This document shows positions 1-6,844 of a stretch of DNA of 9,896 nt, piece by piece. The stretch lies in assembly GCA_049324235.1 (NCBI GenBank), contig JBMOLJ010000063.1, positions 1 to 9,896 on the forward strand, in the 5' to 3' direction. Position 1 is the stretch's first letter. Each line of letters starts with the position of its first letter. The notes below the pieces were generated by a model that was not told the origin of the DNA, made no database searches, and worked only from the letters and a program-made list of their open reading frames with translations. This DNA comes from UBA1431 sp049324235 (GTDB lineage: Bacteria > Bacillota > Clostridia > Christensenellales > UBA1431). The position numbers and the translations under genes were made by a program.

Positions 1-659
1 AGGGAACGCTCATACGCGGTTCCCAGCTTGGGCGGTTCATGGTTGGTCTTATCGTGCAGCACGTTAAAGCCGTATTTCTCCCTAAGCTCTTTTGCAAGGG
101 CTTCGCCGACCGCAACCACGCTTTTGGTCTGGTCGTCGGTACGCCAGTTTCCGGTGGCCACATAAGCATTTTTTTCGGTTTGCGTATACGCTTCACATGT
201 GTGTGTATGGTATATCAGGATCTGGGGGCCATCCCCGGATAATTGCGGCGCCGTGTAATCCTCCGCTTTAAGGTTTGTCAGCTCGATTTTGATGTCGTCG
301 CTGACCTCAGGGTCTATCTCCTCCTGATCATAGCCTCCCAATGCCGTCTGCGATGCTTCGCCCTGCCAGGAAGCCGACGCATCCGTCGATATGCCGGATA
401 CTGCCGGCAGGCTTGCCGACATGAGCAGCTGCGGGGTTAATACGGTTTTCCCAATCCACGCAAGCAGCATGTCCGATGTTCCCGCATCATCACTCTCTGT
501 GGTTTGGCCATTCAGGTCCACGGCCAAGCTGCTCGTCTGCTCCGTCGCTGTGGAACAGCCTTTAACAAAGGAAAACAATAATGCCGCCACCACCAGCAAT
601 GCTACAGCCACCCGTTTTGCACGTAAGTTACGAACACTTGCGTTTCTTCTCATTTGCAT
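1..659 (-). CDS. spoIIP: Stage II sporulation protein P (SpoIIP), N-terminal part, cut by the window edge
   Basis: SpoIIP is a membrane-anchored peptidoglycan amidase/endopeptidase of the SpoIID-SpoIIM-SpoIIP engulfment machine, acting between mother cell and forespore. Reading leftwards from ATG 659 the frame stays open for 219 codons to the edge. A basic N-terminus is followed by one membrane segment (about residues 16-32), a low-complexity linker (about 35-135), and the start of the catalytic domain with ILIYHTHTCEAYT. H151 is the expected zinc ligand, and the later catalytic residues lie outside the window. The ATG at 659 has AAAGGG 6 nt upstream; an in-frame ATG at 653 is the alternative. 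The gene starts 50 nt after the gpr stop, the same neighbour order as in B. subtilis, and may be co-transcribed with gpr. The motif has Cys after HTHT, where I would expect Ser or another small polar residue. Identification rests on this motif, the architecture and the synteny. Confidence 0.93.
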   Translation of the reverse strand, partial: MQMRRNASVRNLRAKRVAVALLVVAALLFSFVKGCSTATEQTSSLAVDLNGQTTESDDAGTSDMLLAWIGKTVLTPQLLMSASLPAVSGISTDASASWQGEASQTALGGYDQEEIDPEVSDDIKIELTNLKAEDYTAPQLSGDGPQILIYHTHTCEAYTQTEKNAYVATGNWRTDDQTKSVVAVGEALAKELREKYGFNVLHDKTNHEPPKLGTAYERS

Positions 660-709
660 CACTTGCCCTTTCGTATTCAATCTATTCGAACACGAAGGAC
701 AGTATGCGG

Positions 710-1657
710 CTACGACATAAAACGACGCACGTCTTCCAGCGTGACATTCTCGTGCAGCGCCATATTCAACGCATCGGCCAAAAGATCCGCGCATCTGTCG
801 ACCAGCTCGTCGACCTCCTTGGGCGTTACCACCATGTCGCCCATATCGTCCACGGCTTTCTTATGAACATACTCTAAAAGGTTCGCGGCATCCTCCTGAC
901 TTACTTTCATATCAATCATTACCTGTTCAACCGTATCATGCGCAATCGTTGATGCATACACGACCATGGGCACGCCGATTGCGACCACAGGCACGCCCAT
1001 CGTTTCCTTTTCGATGCCTTTGCGCCGGTTCCCGAGTCCGGACCCCGGGCGGATACCGGTATCGCTGACCTGCGCCGAGGCGGCGATGCGATGCAGGCTC
1101 CGCGCCGCGAGCGCATCTATCGCGATGATGACGCAGGGATGCGTCGTTTCCACGATGCCGCGTACGATCTCAGCCGTTTCCATACCGGTTACGCCCAATA
1201 CGCCCGGCGCGAGCGCGCACACGCTGTGCAGGCGGTTGGTCAGTTCCTGCGGCACGCTGTCTTTCATATGCCGCGTAATCAGCAGCCTTTCCACAACGCG
1301 CGGCCCGAGCGAATCAGGCGTTACGTCCCGGTTCCCCAGCCCTATGATCAAAACGGGAGCATCACCCTTTTTAAAGGGCTGGACCAGCGCACGGATATGT
1401 ACGGAGAATTCCCTGCTCGCATCTTCCAAAAATTTCGCGCCCTGGTCAAAGGGGTTTTCCATATCCAGCGAAATATATTTCCCGACCGGTTTTCCCAGCG
1501 ATTTTGCGCCCTGATCGTTTGTGATTTCCACACGATACACCTGTATCCCCTTAACGGGTTCGGTCTGCTCCTGTGTAACGCCCTCCATAGTTTGGCTGTC
1601 TTTCACCTGCCGCAGCTGTGCAGACTCAACTGCCAGGTCTGTGCGAATATCCGGCAT
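710..1657 (-). CDS. gpr: Germination protease GPR (spore SASP endopeptidase)
   Basis: GPR (peptidase family A25) is made in the forespore as a zymogen and degrades small acid-soluble spore proteins at germination. The product is 315 aa. It shows the N-terminal IRTDLAVE block, GLGNRDVTPDSLGP (residues 106-119), IDALAARS (180-187), SDTGIRPGSGLGN (198-210) and GVPVVAIGVP (221-230). D115 and D181 are 66 residues apart, the spacing of the two catalytic aspartates reported for the B. megaterium enzyme (D127/D193). The start is placed at ATG 1657 because GAGGTGG (1669-1663) sits 5 nt upstream. An in-frame GTG at 1666 lies inside that ribosome binding site and is unlikely. Only about three residues precede IRTDLAVE, so the propeptide is very short compared with the roughly 15 residues known in Bacillus. 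It lies upstream of spoIIP and divergent from rpsT, with a sigma-G-like promoter. Confidence 0.97.
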   Translation of the reverse strand: MPDIRTDLAVESAQLRQVKDSQTMEGVTQEQTEPVKGIQVYRVEITNDQGAKSLGKPVGKYISLDMENPFDQGAKFLEDASREFSVHIRALVQPFKKGDAPVLIIGLGNRDVTPDSLGPRVVERLLITRHMKDSVPQELTNRLHSVCALAPGVLGVTGMETAEIVRGIVETTHPCVIIAIDALAARSLHRIAASAQVSDTGIRPGSGLGNRRKGIEKETMGVPVVAIGVPMVVYASTIAHDTVEQVMIDMKVSQEDAANLLEYVHKKAVDDMGDMVVTPKEVDELVDRCADLLADALNMALHENVTLEDVRRFMS

Positions 1658-1662
1658 AACAT

Positions 1663-1668
1663 CCACCT
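1663..1668 (-). promoter_or_regulatory. Ribosome binding site that decides the gpr start
   Basis: The minus strand reads AGGTGG, then 5 nt, then ATG at 1657. This strong Shine-Dalgarno sequence overlaps the alternative in-frame GTG at 1666, which argues that translation starts at 1657 and shortens the protein by three residues. Confidence 0.8.
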
Positions 1669-1689
1669 CATTTCAAGCTTATTTCCTTA

Positions 1690-1719
1690 TAGTGTGGTTG
1701 CCTTCTGCACGCAGTATTC
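1690..1719 (-). promoter_or_regulatory. Putative forespore sigma-G/sigma-F promoter of gpr
   Basis: On the minus strand GAATA (1719-1715) matches the sigma-G -35 consensus GHATR. It is followed after exactly 18 nt by CACACTA (1696-1690), which matches the -10 consensus CATNHTA except at the third base. Transcription would start near 1683, leaving a leader of about 25 nt with the gpr ribosome binding site. In B. subtilis gpr is transcribed by sigma-F and sigma-G, so both site and position fit. This is a consensus match by eye only. Confidence 0.6.
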
Positions 1720-1764
1720 TTTCTTTATGCAACTTTCTGGCCGGATATTTTATAGTTGTACTAC

Positions 1765-1793
1765 TTGCACTATCTTTCAAACTGTGCTAAAAT
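1765..1793 (+). promoter_or_regulatory. Sigma-A promoter of rpsT with extended -10
   Basis: TTGCAC (1765-1770) and TAAAAT (1788-1793) are separated by 17 nt, and a TGC triplet (1785-1787) directly before the -10 makes it an extended -10 element. Transcription would begin near 1800, giving a leader of about 29 nt that contains the rpsT ribosome binding site. It lies about 70 nt from the oppositely directed gpr promoter. Confidence 0.78.
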
Positions 1794-1829
1794 GCAGTTT
1801 GTTGACTATAGAACGGAAGGTGAATCGAT

Positions 1830-2096
1830 TTGCCAAATATTAAATCCGCTGAAAAAAGGGTACGCATCGCCCAGGACAGAAACCTGCGCAACCGCATGCT
1901 GAAAAGCCAGCTGAAAACCAGCATGAAAAAGCTGTCGGCCGCCATTGCCGAAGGAGACGCCGCAACGGCCGAAACACTGTATAGATCCACGGTCGGCATA
2001 CTGGATAAGGCTGTTTTGAAAGGCGCCATGCACAGGAACACTGCCAACCGCAAAAAGTCACAGCTTGCCGTTGCCCTAAACAAGGCAAAGGCATAA
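1830..2096 (+). CDS. rpsT: 30S ribosomal protein S20
   Basis: S20 binds 16S rRNA in the 30S body and helps early subunit assembly. The 88-residue product is strongly basic and helical, with the family N-terminus (PNIKSAEKRVR) and C-terminal motif (KGAMHRNTANRKKSQL), and has the usual family length. Translation starts at TTG 1830, supported by GGAAGGTGA ending at 1823, 6 nt upstream, and by the conserved second residue Pro. S20 also starts with UUG in E. coli, where this weak start takes part in autoregulation; whether that applies here is inference. The gene is monocistronic, with its own sigma-A promoter and terminator. It is the only plus-strand gene in the window, sitting between holA and gpr as in other Firmicutes. 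Confidence 0.97.
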   Translation: MPNIKSAEKRVRIAQDRNLRNRMLKSQLKTSMKKLSAAIAEGDAATAETLYRSTVGILDKAVLKGAMHRNTANRKKSQLAVALNKAKA

Positions 2097-2118
2097 CTCT
2101 TGCATTATTCCTGACATC

Positions 2119-2148
2119 AAAGCTTTCAACCGGTTTGGAAGCTTTTTT
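2119..2148 (+). terminator. Rho-independent terminator of rpsT
   Basis: An 11-bp stem with one G-T wobble pair (left arm 2119-2129, right arm 2135-2145) has loop CCGGT and is followed by further T residues to 2148. It begins 23 nt after the rpsT stop. Confidence 0.87.
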
Positions 2149-2161
2149 ATTGTATGTATAG

Positions 2162-2191
2162 AAAAACGCCGCATTTTTCTGCAGCGTTTTT
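2162..2191 (-). terminator. Terminator of the comEC-holA transcription unit
   Basis: The minus strand forms a 12-bp stem whose core is AACGCTGCA paired with TGCGGCGTT, with loop GAAAAA; the T-run forms the end of the 3' arm. It lies about 20 nt past the holA stop. The one imperfect pair is a permissible U-G wobble in minus-strand RNA but a C-A mismatch in plus-strand RNA, so the hairpin favours holA transcripts. The T-run at 2187-2192 could still make it a backup for rpsT. Confidence 0.75.
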
Positions 2192-2212
2192 TGTATATCA
2201 CAGCCAAAGCTT

Positions 2213-3193
2213 CTACTCCGCAAATATTTTTGCGACGGCATACTCCAGCGCCGTGCGCGCAGGCATTTGCCCTGATTTGATGCGGATATCGCACTCGAGC
2301 AATATTTCGCCCGCACTCCGCAGAAACGCATACGTGAGATGCCTGCACCCGTTGACCGCTTTGCGCGCGGCATATACGCTGCCGCCCAGGCTGCGGACGA
2401 CCAGTTCGGCAGACGCCCCGGCGCTGAGCATGGCTTTAGCGCGAAGCATCGCGCGGAAACGCGCAGCGAGCAGGCTGCACAGCGCAAGCGGCGCTTCACC
2501 TTCGTCCAGCATAGCACAGAGCAGGCGCATGCCCTCGGCGGTTTTCCCCTGAAAGAACAGATCGATCATGGCAAACACATTGTATTCCGCCACCGGCGTT
2601 GCCACGCGCCGCAGCGCGTCTGCATTGAGGCCGTTGCCGGCCTGGACATAGCCGCAGAGTTTTTCAAGTTCATTCAAAGCGCGTGCAATGTCCATGCCAG
2701 CCATGCGGCACAACTGCGCCGCCAGTTTGACAGGAAGTTCCACGTCCGCCTTTTTCGCCTCCTGACACAGGAATTTGGCCATCAGCGCTTCGTCCATCGG
2801 CTCAAACACAACGACTTTTACAAGTGTTTCCAGCTCTTTGGGCAGCTTTATTTTTTCTTCCTCCGCCCAGAACACCAGGCAGCAGGTGGGCGGTAATGTC
2901 TTTATATACTCCGCCAACTGCGCGGCCTCTTTCTGGAAGATTGTATCGCAAACAGCCACGACCAGCCTTTTTTCGCACATGAAGGGCAGCGTGTCACATG
3001 CCGCCGCTAGTTCGCCAAATGTCATCTGTCGTTCGGGGAAGTCATAGTTGAGCGGTTCCAGCTCCTTTGGCATCAACGTATCCCTGAGCATGGAAAGCGC
3101 GCGGCGTTTGAGCCACGTTTCTTCTCCCAGAAATGCGTAGACCGGTCCGATTTCGCCCTTTTTTACCTGTTTGAATAGCTCCGTCTGGTTCAA
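2213..3193 (-). CDS. holA: DNA polymerase III delta subunit
   Basis: The delta subunit opens the beta sliding clamp inside the clamp-loader complex during replication. The product is 326 aa, normal for the family. It has the N-terminal GPVYAFLGEETWLKRRA block (residues 16-32), the segment TLPFMCEKRLVVAV (68-81), the DRxT-like strand CLVFWAEEEK, and an all-helical C-terminal collar ending in EYAVAKIFAE. Translation starts at TTG 3193, directly after the comEC TAA (3196-3194) and in the same frame. The GAGGAG motif near the end of comEC, about 7 nt upstream, serves as ribosome binding site, so translation is probably coupled to comEC. The order comEC-holA-rpsT agrees with B. subtilis (comEC-yqeN-rpsT). 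It is the last gene of its unit, followed by a terminator. Confidence 0.93.
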   Translation of the reverse strand: MNQTELFKQVKKGEIGPVYAFLGEETWLKRRALSMLRDTLMPKELEPLNYDFPERQMTFGELAAACDTLPFMCEKRLVVAVCDTIFQKEAAQLAEYIKTLPPTCCLVFWAEEEKIKLPKELETLVKVVVFEPMDEALMAKFLCQEAKKADVELPVKLAAQLCRMAGMDIARALNELEKLCGYVQAGNGLNADALRRVATPVAEYNVFAMIDLFFQGKTAEGMRLLCAMLDEGEAPLALCSLLAARFRAMLRAKAMLSAGASAELVVRSLGGSVYAARKAVNGCRHLTYAFLRSAGEILLECDIRIKSGQMPARTALEYAVAKIFAE

Positions 3194-5545
3194 TTATTCT
3201 CTCCTCAGCAGCGGTTCGGCAAGCCCCAGGACGGTGAAAGCGCCGTCATGGCAAACGATTTCTATACAGCCGTCCGTATCGGTGCGGTATACCGCGGTCC
3301 CCTGTGCTTTCAGCCGCTTCAGCACCCCTTCATCCGGCAGCCCGTAAGCATTGGCGCCTACGGATATAAGCGCTGCGGAAGGCTGTATTGCCGTTAGCAA
3401 TTCCCGCGACGTGGATGTATCGCTCCCGTGATGGCCGACCTTGAGCACATCGATCCTGTCAAGACGCCGCAGTGTTTCTATCTCCTGTTGTTTTTCCGCA
3501 TCCCCCGTAAACAGCATGGAAAACTCACCGTACTTTAACACAAACATCAGCGAAGCCTCGCCTCCCCCTCCGCCCTTTACCGATACCGTTTGGGCAACAA
3601 CCCCGCCGCCCAGGTCGATCACCGTGGCAGGATCCGTTATCCCGATGCGTTTTGCGCCATGCAGGTCCATCGATGCCCCGTTCCCGTCCGTGAACGCCAC
3701 CCATGCGGATGAAAACACCTGCGTTACAATATCGAGTTCGGCCGTATGGTCGTTGTGCGCGTGCGATATAATGATGCCCTCCAGCGTGTTGACCCCGTTC
3801 TTTAATAGATACTCCGTAATTTGACTGTTTTTATAGGGGTCGGTTCCGGCGGGCGCGCCGCAGTCCACCAGATACGTCCTCCTGTCCGGCGTACGGATCA
3901 CGATGCATTCCGCCTGCCCCACATCCAGCATCACGATTTTCAGGGGCTGCGGTATTATCAAGCTGATAAAAACTCCTATAGCCACGGCCAGCGCCAGCAT
4001 ACAAACAGCGCGTACGCGCCTGCGGGCGGTCAGTCCGCTTGCGCGCGAGACGAGCCACAGCGCCGCCGTCCAGAGCACGCTGATCCAGACAGGCCAGGAA
4101 ACCATTTTAACGGCCGCAAAGCTGGCGCCGGACAGCGCGCGGATACCAAGCATCATCCCTTCCGCCAGCTTCGCCGAGACATATGCCAGCGGCATTGCAA
4201 GGGGCGCCCATATGGCAAACAGCACTGTGCTGATAAGGGCCGCAGCCATCAGGATACCAAAAAGAGGGATAAACAGAAGGTTGGCGAGCACGGCAACCAC
4301 CGATAAACTGTTGAACGCAGCCACCATCACCGGCAGCATGCCCAGTTGCGCCGACAGGCAGACCGCCAGGCTCTCCCTGATATACTTTGGGAGCCTGTGC
4401 AGCACACGGGTAAGCGGCTGATACAAAAGGACGATTCCAAGCGTCGCGCAGAACGAAAGCTGCAGCCCTGAAGTGAACCAGTCCAGCGGGGTGATGAGCA
4501 GCACGAGGATCAACGCCAGGGATAGCGAGCTCAGGCCGTCCTGTCTTTGCCCGATCGCACGCCCGTATAATAAGACCAGCGCCATAACCGAAGCGCGGAG
4601 CACGGACGGTGCAAACCCCACAACTATGCAGTAAAGCGCGAGAAAACCGGCTGTTATCCACCACTGCGCCCTTTTTTTCACACGGATCAGGCTCAAAACG
4701 GCTACGAGTCCCGCCACAACGAACCCAACATGCAGGCCGGAGACCGACAACACATGCGCGATGCCCGTATCCTGAAACGCACGGTAGTCCTGCTCCGTAA
4801 TGTCCGCATGACCGCCGACCAGAATCCCGGTCATCACGCCGCGCACTTCTCCGGGATAGAGCGATTCGATTGCGGACCCGATGCCTGTGCGTATGGCGGC
4901 CCCCCACGCCATCGGGTCGTGCCAGGCGGCTTTCCCGGAAAACCGCATATCCACCGCCTTTGCGGTTGCCGTATACTGTATGCCACGGGAGAGCAGATAC
5001 ATCCTGTAGTCAAAATCGCCGGGATAGCGCGCGCCGTCAGGCACTTCGATTTTGGCCTCTGTCGTAGCATTCCTGCCGTATACCGCTTCTTTGCCCAATT
5101 CCCCGGAGACCTGCAAACGTACGCGGCCGTTCAAAGGAACGGCCTGCCCCTTTGTTTGGACGCCGGCAGAATCCAAAACCAGCACCGTACCCCGATCGTT
5201 TTTCTCGGGAACAAGCGCAATACGCCCTGTCAACACAACGTCTGCCTTTTTTTCGGGCACCCATGCGTAATTTGCCGGAAAATCCATGCCGATGCGCAGA
5301 CCGCCCGTACATAAAGCGCACAAGGCAACTGCCAGCAGGAACACGCCTTTATATGTTCGGCGGAATAAGTAAAACAGCGCGCCGCCGGATGCAATCCCCG
5401 GCAGCCATACCCAGCCCTGCGGTCTCCACGCCACACCCAGGGAAACGCCCAGCGCAAAACATATCCCCGCAACGAACAGCGGCCGCTTTGCAAGCGCGCC
5501 GCATAGCGTCTTTATACTTTGGCTGAATTCTTCAAACCGCTTCAC
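3194..5545 (-). CDS. comEC: DNA internalization protein ComEC/Rec2, full length
   Basis: ComEC forms the inner-membrane channel that brings single-stranded DNA into the cell during transformation. The 783-aa product has all three family regions: an N-terminal membrane hairpin followed by an OB-like DUF4131 region (about 25-200, with RYPGDFDYRMYLLSRGI at 173-189), a polytopic competence domain (about 230-530, with HVLSVSGLHVG at 264-274), and a C-terminal MBL domain (about 535-775). MBL ligand motifs are intact: HAHNDH (595-600), TGDAE (680-684) and VGHHGSDTS (703-711), which fits a nuclease role. A run of five glycines (658-662) sits in an MBL loop. The start is GTG 5545, 12 nt after the upstream hydrolase stop, with only a weak ribosome binding site, so coupled translation is likely. 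The expected partner ComEA is not immediately upstream. An intact ComEC alone does not prove competence. Confidence 0.96.
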   Translation of the reverse strand: MKRFEEFSQSIKTLCGALAKRPLFVAGICFALGVSLGVAWRPQGWVWLPGIASGGALFYLFRRTYKGVFLLAVALCALCTGGLRIGMDFPANYAWVPEKKADVVLTGRIALVPEKNDRGTVLVLDSAGVQTKGQAVPLNGRVRLQVSGELGKEAVYGRNATTEAKIEVPDGARYPGDFDYRMYLLSRGIQYTATAKAVDMRFSGKAAWHDPMAWGAAIRTGIGSAIESLYPGEVRGVMTGILVGGHADITEQDYRAFQDTGIAHVLSVSGLHVGFVVAGLVAVLSLIRVKKRAQWWITAGFLALYCIVVGFAPSVLRASVMALVLLYGRAIGQRQDGLSSLSLALILVLLITPLDWFTSGLQLSFCATLGIVLLYQPLTRVLHRLPKYIRESLAVCLSAQLGMLPVMVAAFNSLSVVAVLANLLFIPLFGILMAAALISTVLFAIWAPLAMPLAYVSAKLAEGMMLGIRALSGASFAAVKMVSWPVWISVLWTAALWLVSRASGLTARRRVRAVCMLALAVAIGVFISLIIPQPLKIVMLDVGQAECIVIRTPDRRTYLVDCGAPAGTDPYKNSQITEYLLKNGVNTLEGIIISHAHNDHTAELDIVTQVFSSAWVAFTDGNGASMDLHGAKRIGITDPATVIDLGGGVVAQTVSVKGGGGGEASLMFVLKYGEFSMLFTGDAEKQQEIETLRRLDRIDVLKVGHHGSDTSTSRELLTAIQPSAALISVGANAYGLPDEGVLKRLKAQGTAVYRTDTDGCIEIVCHDGAFTVLGLAEPLLRRE

Positions 5546-5557
5546 ATCTTTAATCCA

Positions 5558-6277
5558 TTAAATGATGTAGGTCTTCCCCTCTTCGGCAACGGCGGCATGC
5601 GCATGCTCAAGCGCGGCTTCTCTTGCATATTCTTGCGGCGTATGCGCGGCGCGGATATGCGTCAGCGCAAGAAAATCAACGTTTGCCTCCGACGCTATCC
5701 GTCCTGCCTCACGCGCGGTCAGATGCGGCACATTCTGCCCCGGCTTTTTTTCAGGCTCCAGAAACGCCGCGTCGCACAGGAAAAAGGACGCGCCCTGCGC
5801 AAACGGGGCAAGCTTTTCGTTATAGTTCGTATCGCCCGAAAACACTATGCTCGTTCCGTTATGCGTCAGGCGCACCGCATAGCTCTCGACCGGATGCGTC
5901 ATGCCGCAGAACACGGCGTGCACGGCCCCTATATCCACGCTCAGGTTTTCCGAAACCGGGCGCACATCAAAGAGAACCTCTCTGCTTAATTGATCATATG
6001 TTTCGGCAGGCGTACAGGGCGCATAGATGGTCAGCGGCTTTTTGCGGATATCCTTTGCGTAGCGCATGATCAGGAGATCGGCCATGTGGTCCGAATGCAA
6101 ATGCGAGAGGATTACCGCCGTTACCGATTCAAAATCCGTAAACTGCAGCATTCTGGAAAACACGCCGCTTCCGCAGTCGATGAGGATACGCGTTTCCCCC
6201 TGTTCCAGAAGATACCCAGAGCATGCTCCGCCGGGAGCGGGATACGGGCCGTAACGCCCCAACACATGCAGCTTCAT
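5558..6277 (-). CDS. MBL-fold metal-dependent hydrolase, RNase Z-like (YhfI type)
   Basis: This is a 239-aa soluble metallo-beta-lactamase fold protein with a complete two-metal ligand set: HLHSDH (residues 59-64), H128 in GMTHPVESY, D149 in FSGDTNY, and H207 in LTHI. The block PHLTAREAG (184-192) is typical of the RNase Z-like group of stand-alone hydrolases such as B. subtilis YhfI, whose substrate is not established to my knowledge. Phosphodiesterase or nuclease activity is inference from the fold. The start is ATG 6277 with GGTG about 10 nt upstream, 29 nt after the ECF gene stop. It ends 12 nt before comEC, which carries its own MBL domain, so the two are probably co-expressed. There is no signal peptide or membrane segment. 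Confidence 0.88.
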   Translation of the reverse strand: MKLHVLGRYGPYPAPGGACSGYLLEQGETRILIDCGSGVFSRMLQFTDFESVTAVILSHLHSDHMADLLIMRYAKDIRKKPLTIYAPCTPAETYDQLSREVLFDVRPVSENLSVDIGAVHAVFCGMTHPVESYAVRLTHNGTSIVFSGDTNYNEKLAPFAQGASFFLCDAAFLEPEKKPGQNVPHLTAREAGRIASEANVDFLALTHIRAAHTPQEYAREAALEHAHAAVAEEGKTYII

Positions 6278-6306
6278 TATTATATCACACCGCCCTTGCC
6301 TGGTAA

Positions 6307-6804
6307 TTACAGCTTATACTTCCCGCCCAGATTGATGAGCGGGATTGCGATCAATACCCCGGCAACGCCCTGCAGCAAATTGAAAGGCAAATTGACCAGG
6401 GCGACTCCAAAACCGAATGCCGCCATCTCATAAATGAAATATCCCGCCACCATCCAGGCCGCGGCAACCGAAAGCGGGAGTATCACGTTCTTTGCCGACG
6501 CCGTATCCGAAACGCGCCTGATCCACAGCGCAACGATCACGGCCATGAGCGATTTAATAATAAAGGTAACGGGAATATACACCGCATAACCCGCAAACAA
6601 ATCCGCCAGCGCGCTTCCCACGCCCGCGGCTAGTGCGCCGTACAGCGGCCCCAGAATAAAGGCGCCCAGATATATCGCAGCATCACCCGGGTGAATATAC
6701 CCTTTTGTTATAGGTACGTGTATTAAAAAAGTCAGCAGGCAGATGATCGCGGCAAACAATCCGCCCGTTATCATTTTCTTTTGCCATAGTCTGCTTGAAT
6801 CCAT
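6307..6804 (-). CDS. ECF transporter S component (substrate-binding membrane subunit)
   Basis: S components bind a vitamin or vitamin-like substrate and pair with the shared EcfA-EcfA'-EcfT energizing module. The 165-aa product is very hydrophobic, with about six membrane segments (roughly 12-32, 42-58, 60-76, 79-95, 107-128, 140-160). The family-like stretch GYIHPGDAAIYLGAFILGP (35-53), followed by G/A-rich GVGSALADLFAGY, resembles the ECF S-component group that includes Pfam PF07155. The substrate cannot be read from sequence; a thiamine-precursor or B6-type compound would be a guess. The start is ATG 6804 with AAGGAG (6819-6814) 9 nt upstream. No energizing genes are adjacent, as is usual for group II ECF systems. 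The roughly 25-nt leader from its likely promoter leaves no room for a riboswitch. Confidence 0.85.
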   Translation of the reverse strand: MDSSRLWQKKMITGGLFAAIICLLTFLIHVPITKGYIHPGDAAIYLGAFILGPLYGALAAGVGSALADLFAGYAVYIPVTFIIKSLMAVIVALWIRRVSDTASAKNVILPLSVAAAWMVAGYFIYEMAAFGFGVALVNLPFNLLQGVAGVLIAIPLINLGGKYKL

Positions 6805-6835
6805 GATCCGATGCTCCTTATGATTAATATGTTAT

Positions 6836-6844
6836 ATTATAGCA
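6836..6844 (-). promoter_or_regulatory. Extended -10 promoter candidate for the ECF/hydrolase/comEC/holA unit
   Basis: Directly after the GerMN gene stop, the minus strand reads TGC followed by a perfect TATAAT. There is no recognisable -35 hexamer 17 nt upstream, which extended -10 promoters tolerate. Transcription would start near 6829, about 25 nt before the ECF start codon. If active, it separates this unit from the kinase/GerMN unit, although I see no terminator between them. Confidence 0.5.

Noticed and set aside
699..706. Minus-strand CATACTGT as a sigma-E -10 element for spoIIP
   Set aside because: It matches the -10 consensus in only 6 of 8 positions, and the best upstream -35-like sequence (GTCGTTTT) is at a spacing of 12, shorter than expected. 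It is possible but too weak to list.
39..877. Short plus-strand open frames at the left edge
   Set aside because: The minus strand codes for SpoIIP and GPR without a break, and the plus frames have no recognisable protein features.
966..1843. Long plus-strand open frames (966-1514 and 1091-1843) across gpr
   Set aside because: They lie antisense to a gpr gene with intact motifs, have no ribosome binding site, and their translations look like low-complexity shadow protein. The second also runs through the rpsT promoter.
2339..2896. Plus-strand open frame of 185 codons antisense to holA
   Set aside because: The composition is His/Arg-rich as expected from the complement of a GC-rich coding strand, and the holA product on the other strand is family-typical.
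3560..3574. Run of five Gly codons in comEC as a possible frameshift or repeat-tract switch
   Set aside because: The codons are mixed rather than a homopolymer, the frame continues to conserved motifs after it, and it falls in a loop position of the MBL domain.
3821..5526. Several open frames on both strands inside comEC
   Set aside because: ComEC is intact over its whole length with all family motifs, so these frames are composition artefacts.
6279..6287. Minus-strand TGA-TATAAT just before the hydrolase start as a promoter
   Set aside because: The implied start point falls inside the hydrolase gene after its ATG, and no -35 is seen. It is more likely A/T-rich start-site sequence.
6805..6844. 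Riboswitch or terminator ahead of the ECF S-component gene
   Set aside because: Only 40 nt separate the genes and no stable hairpin is visible. A thiamine, B12 or FMN riboswitch would need far more sequence.
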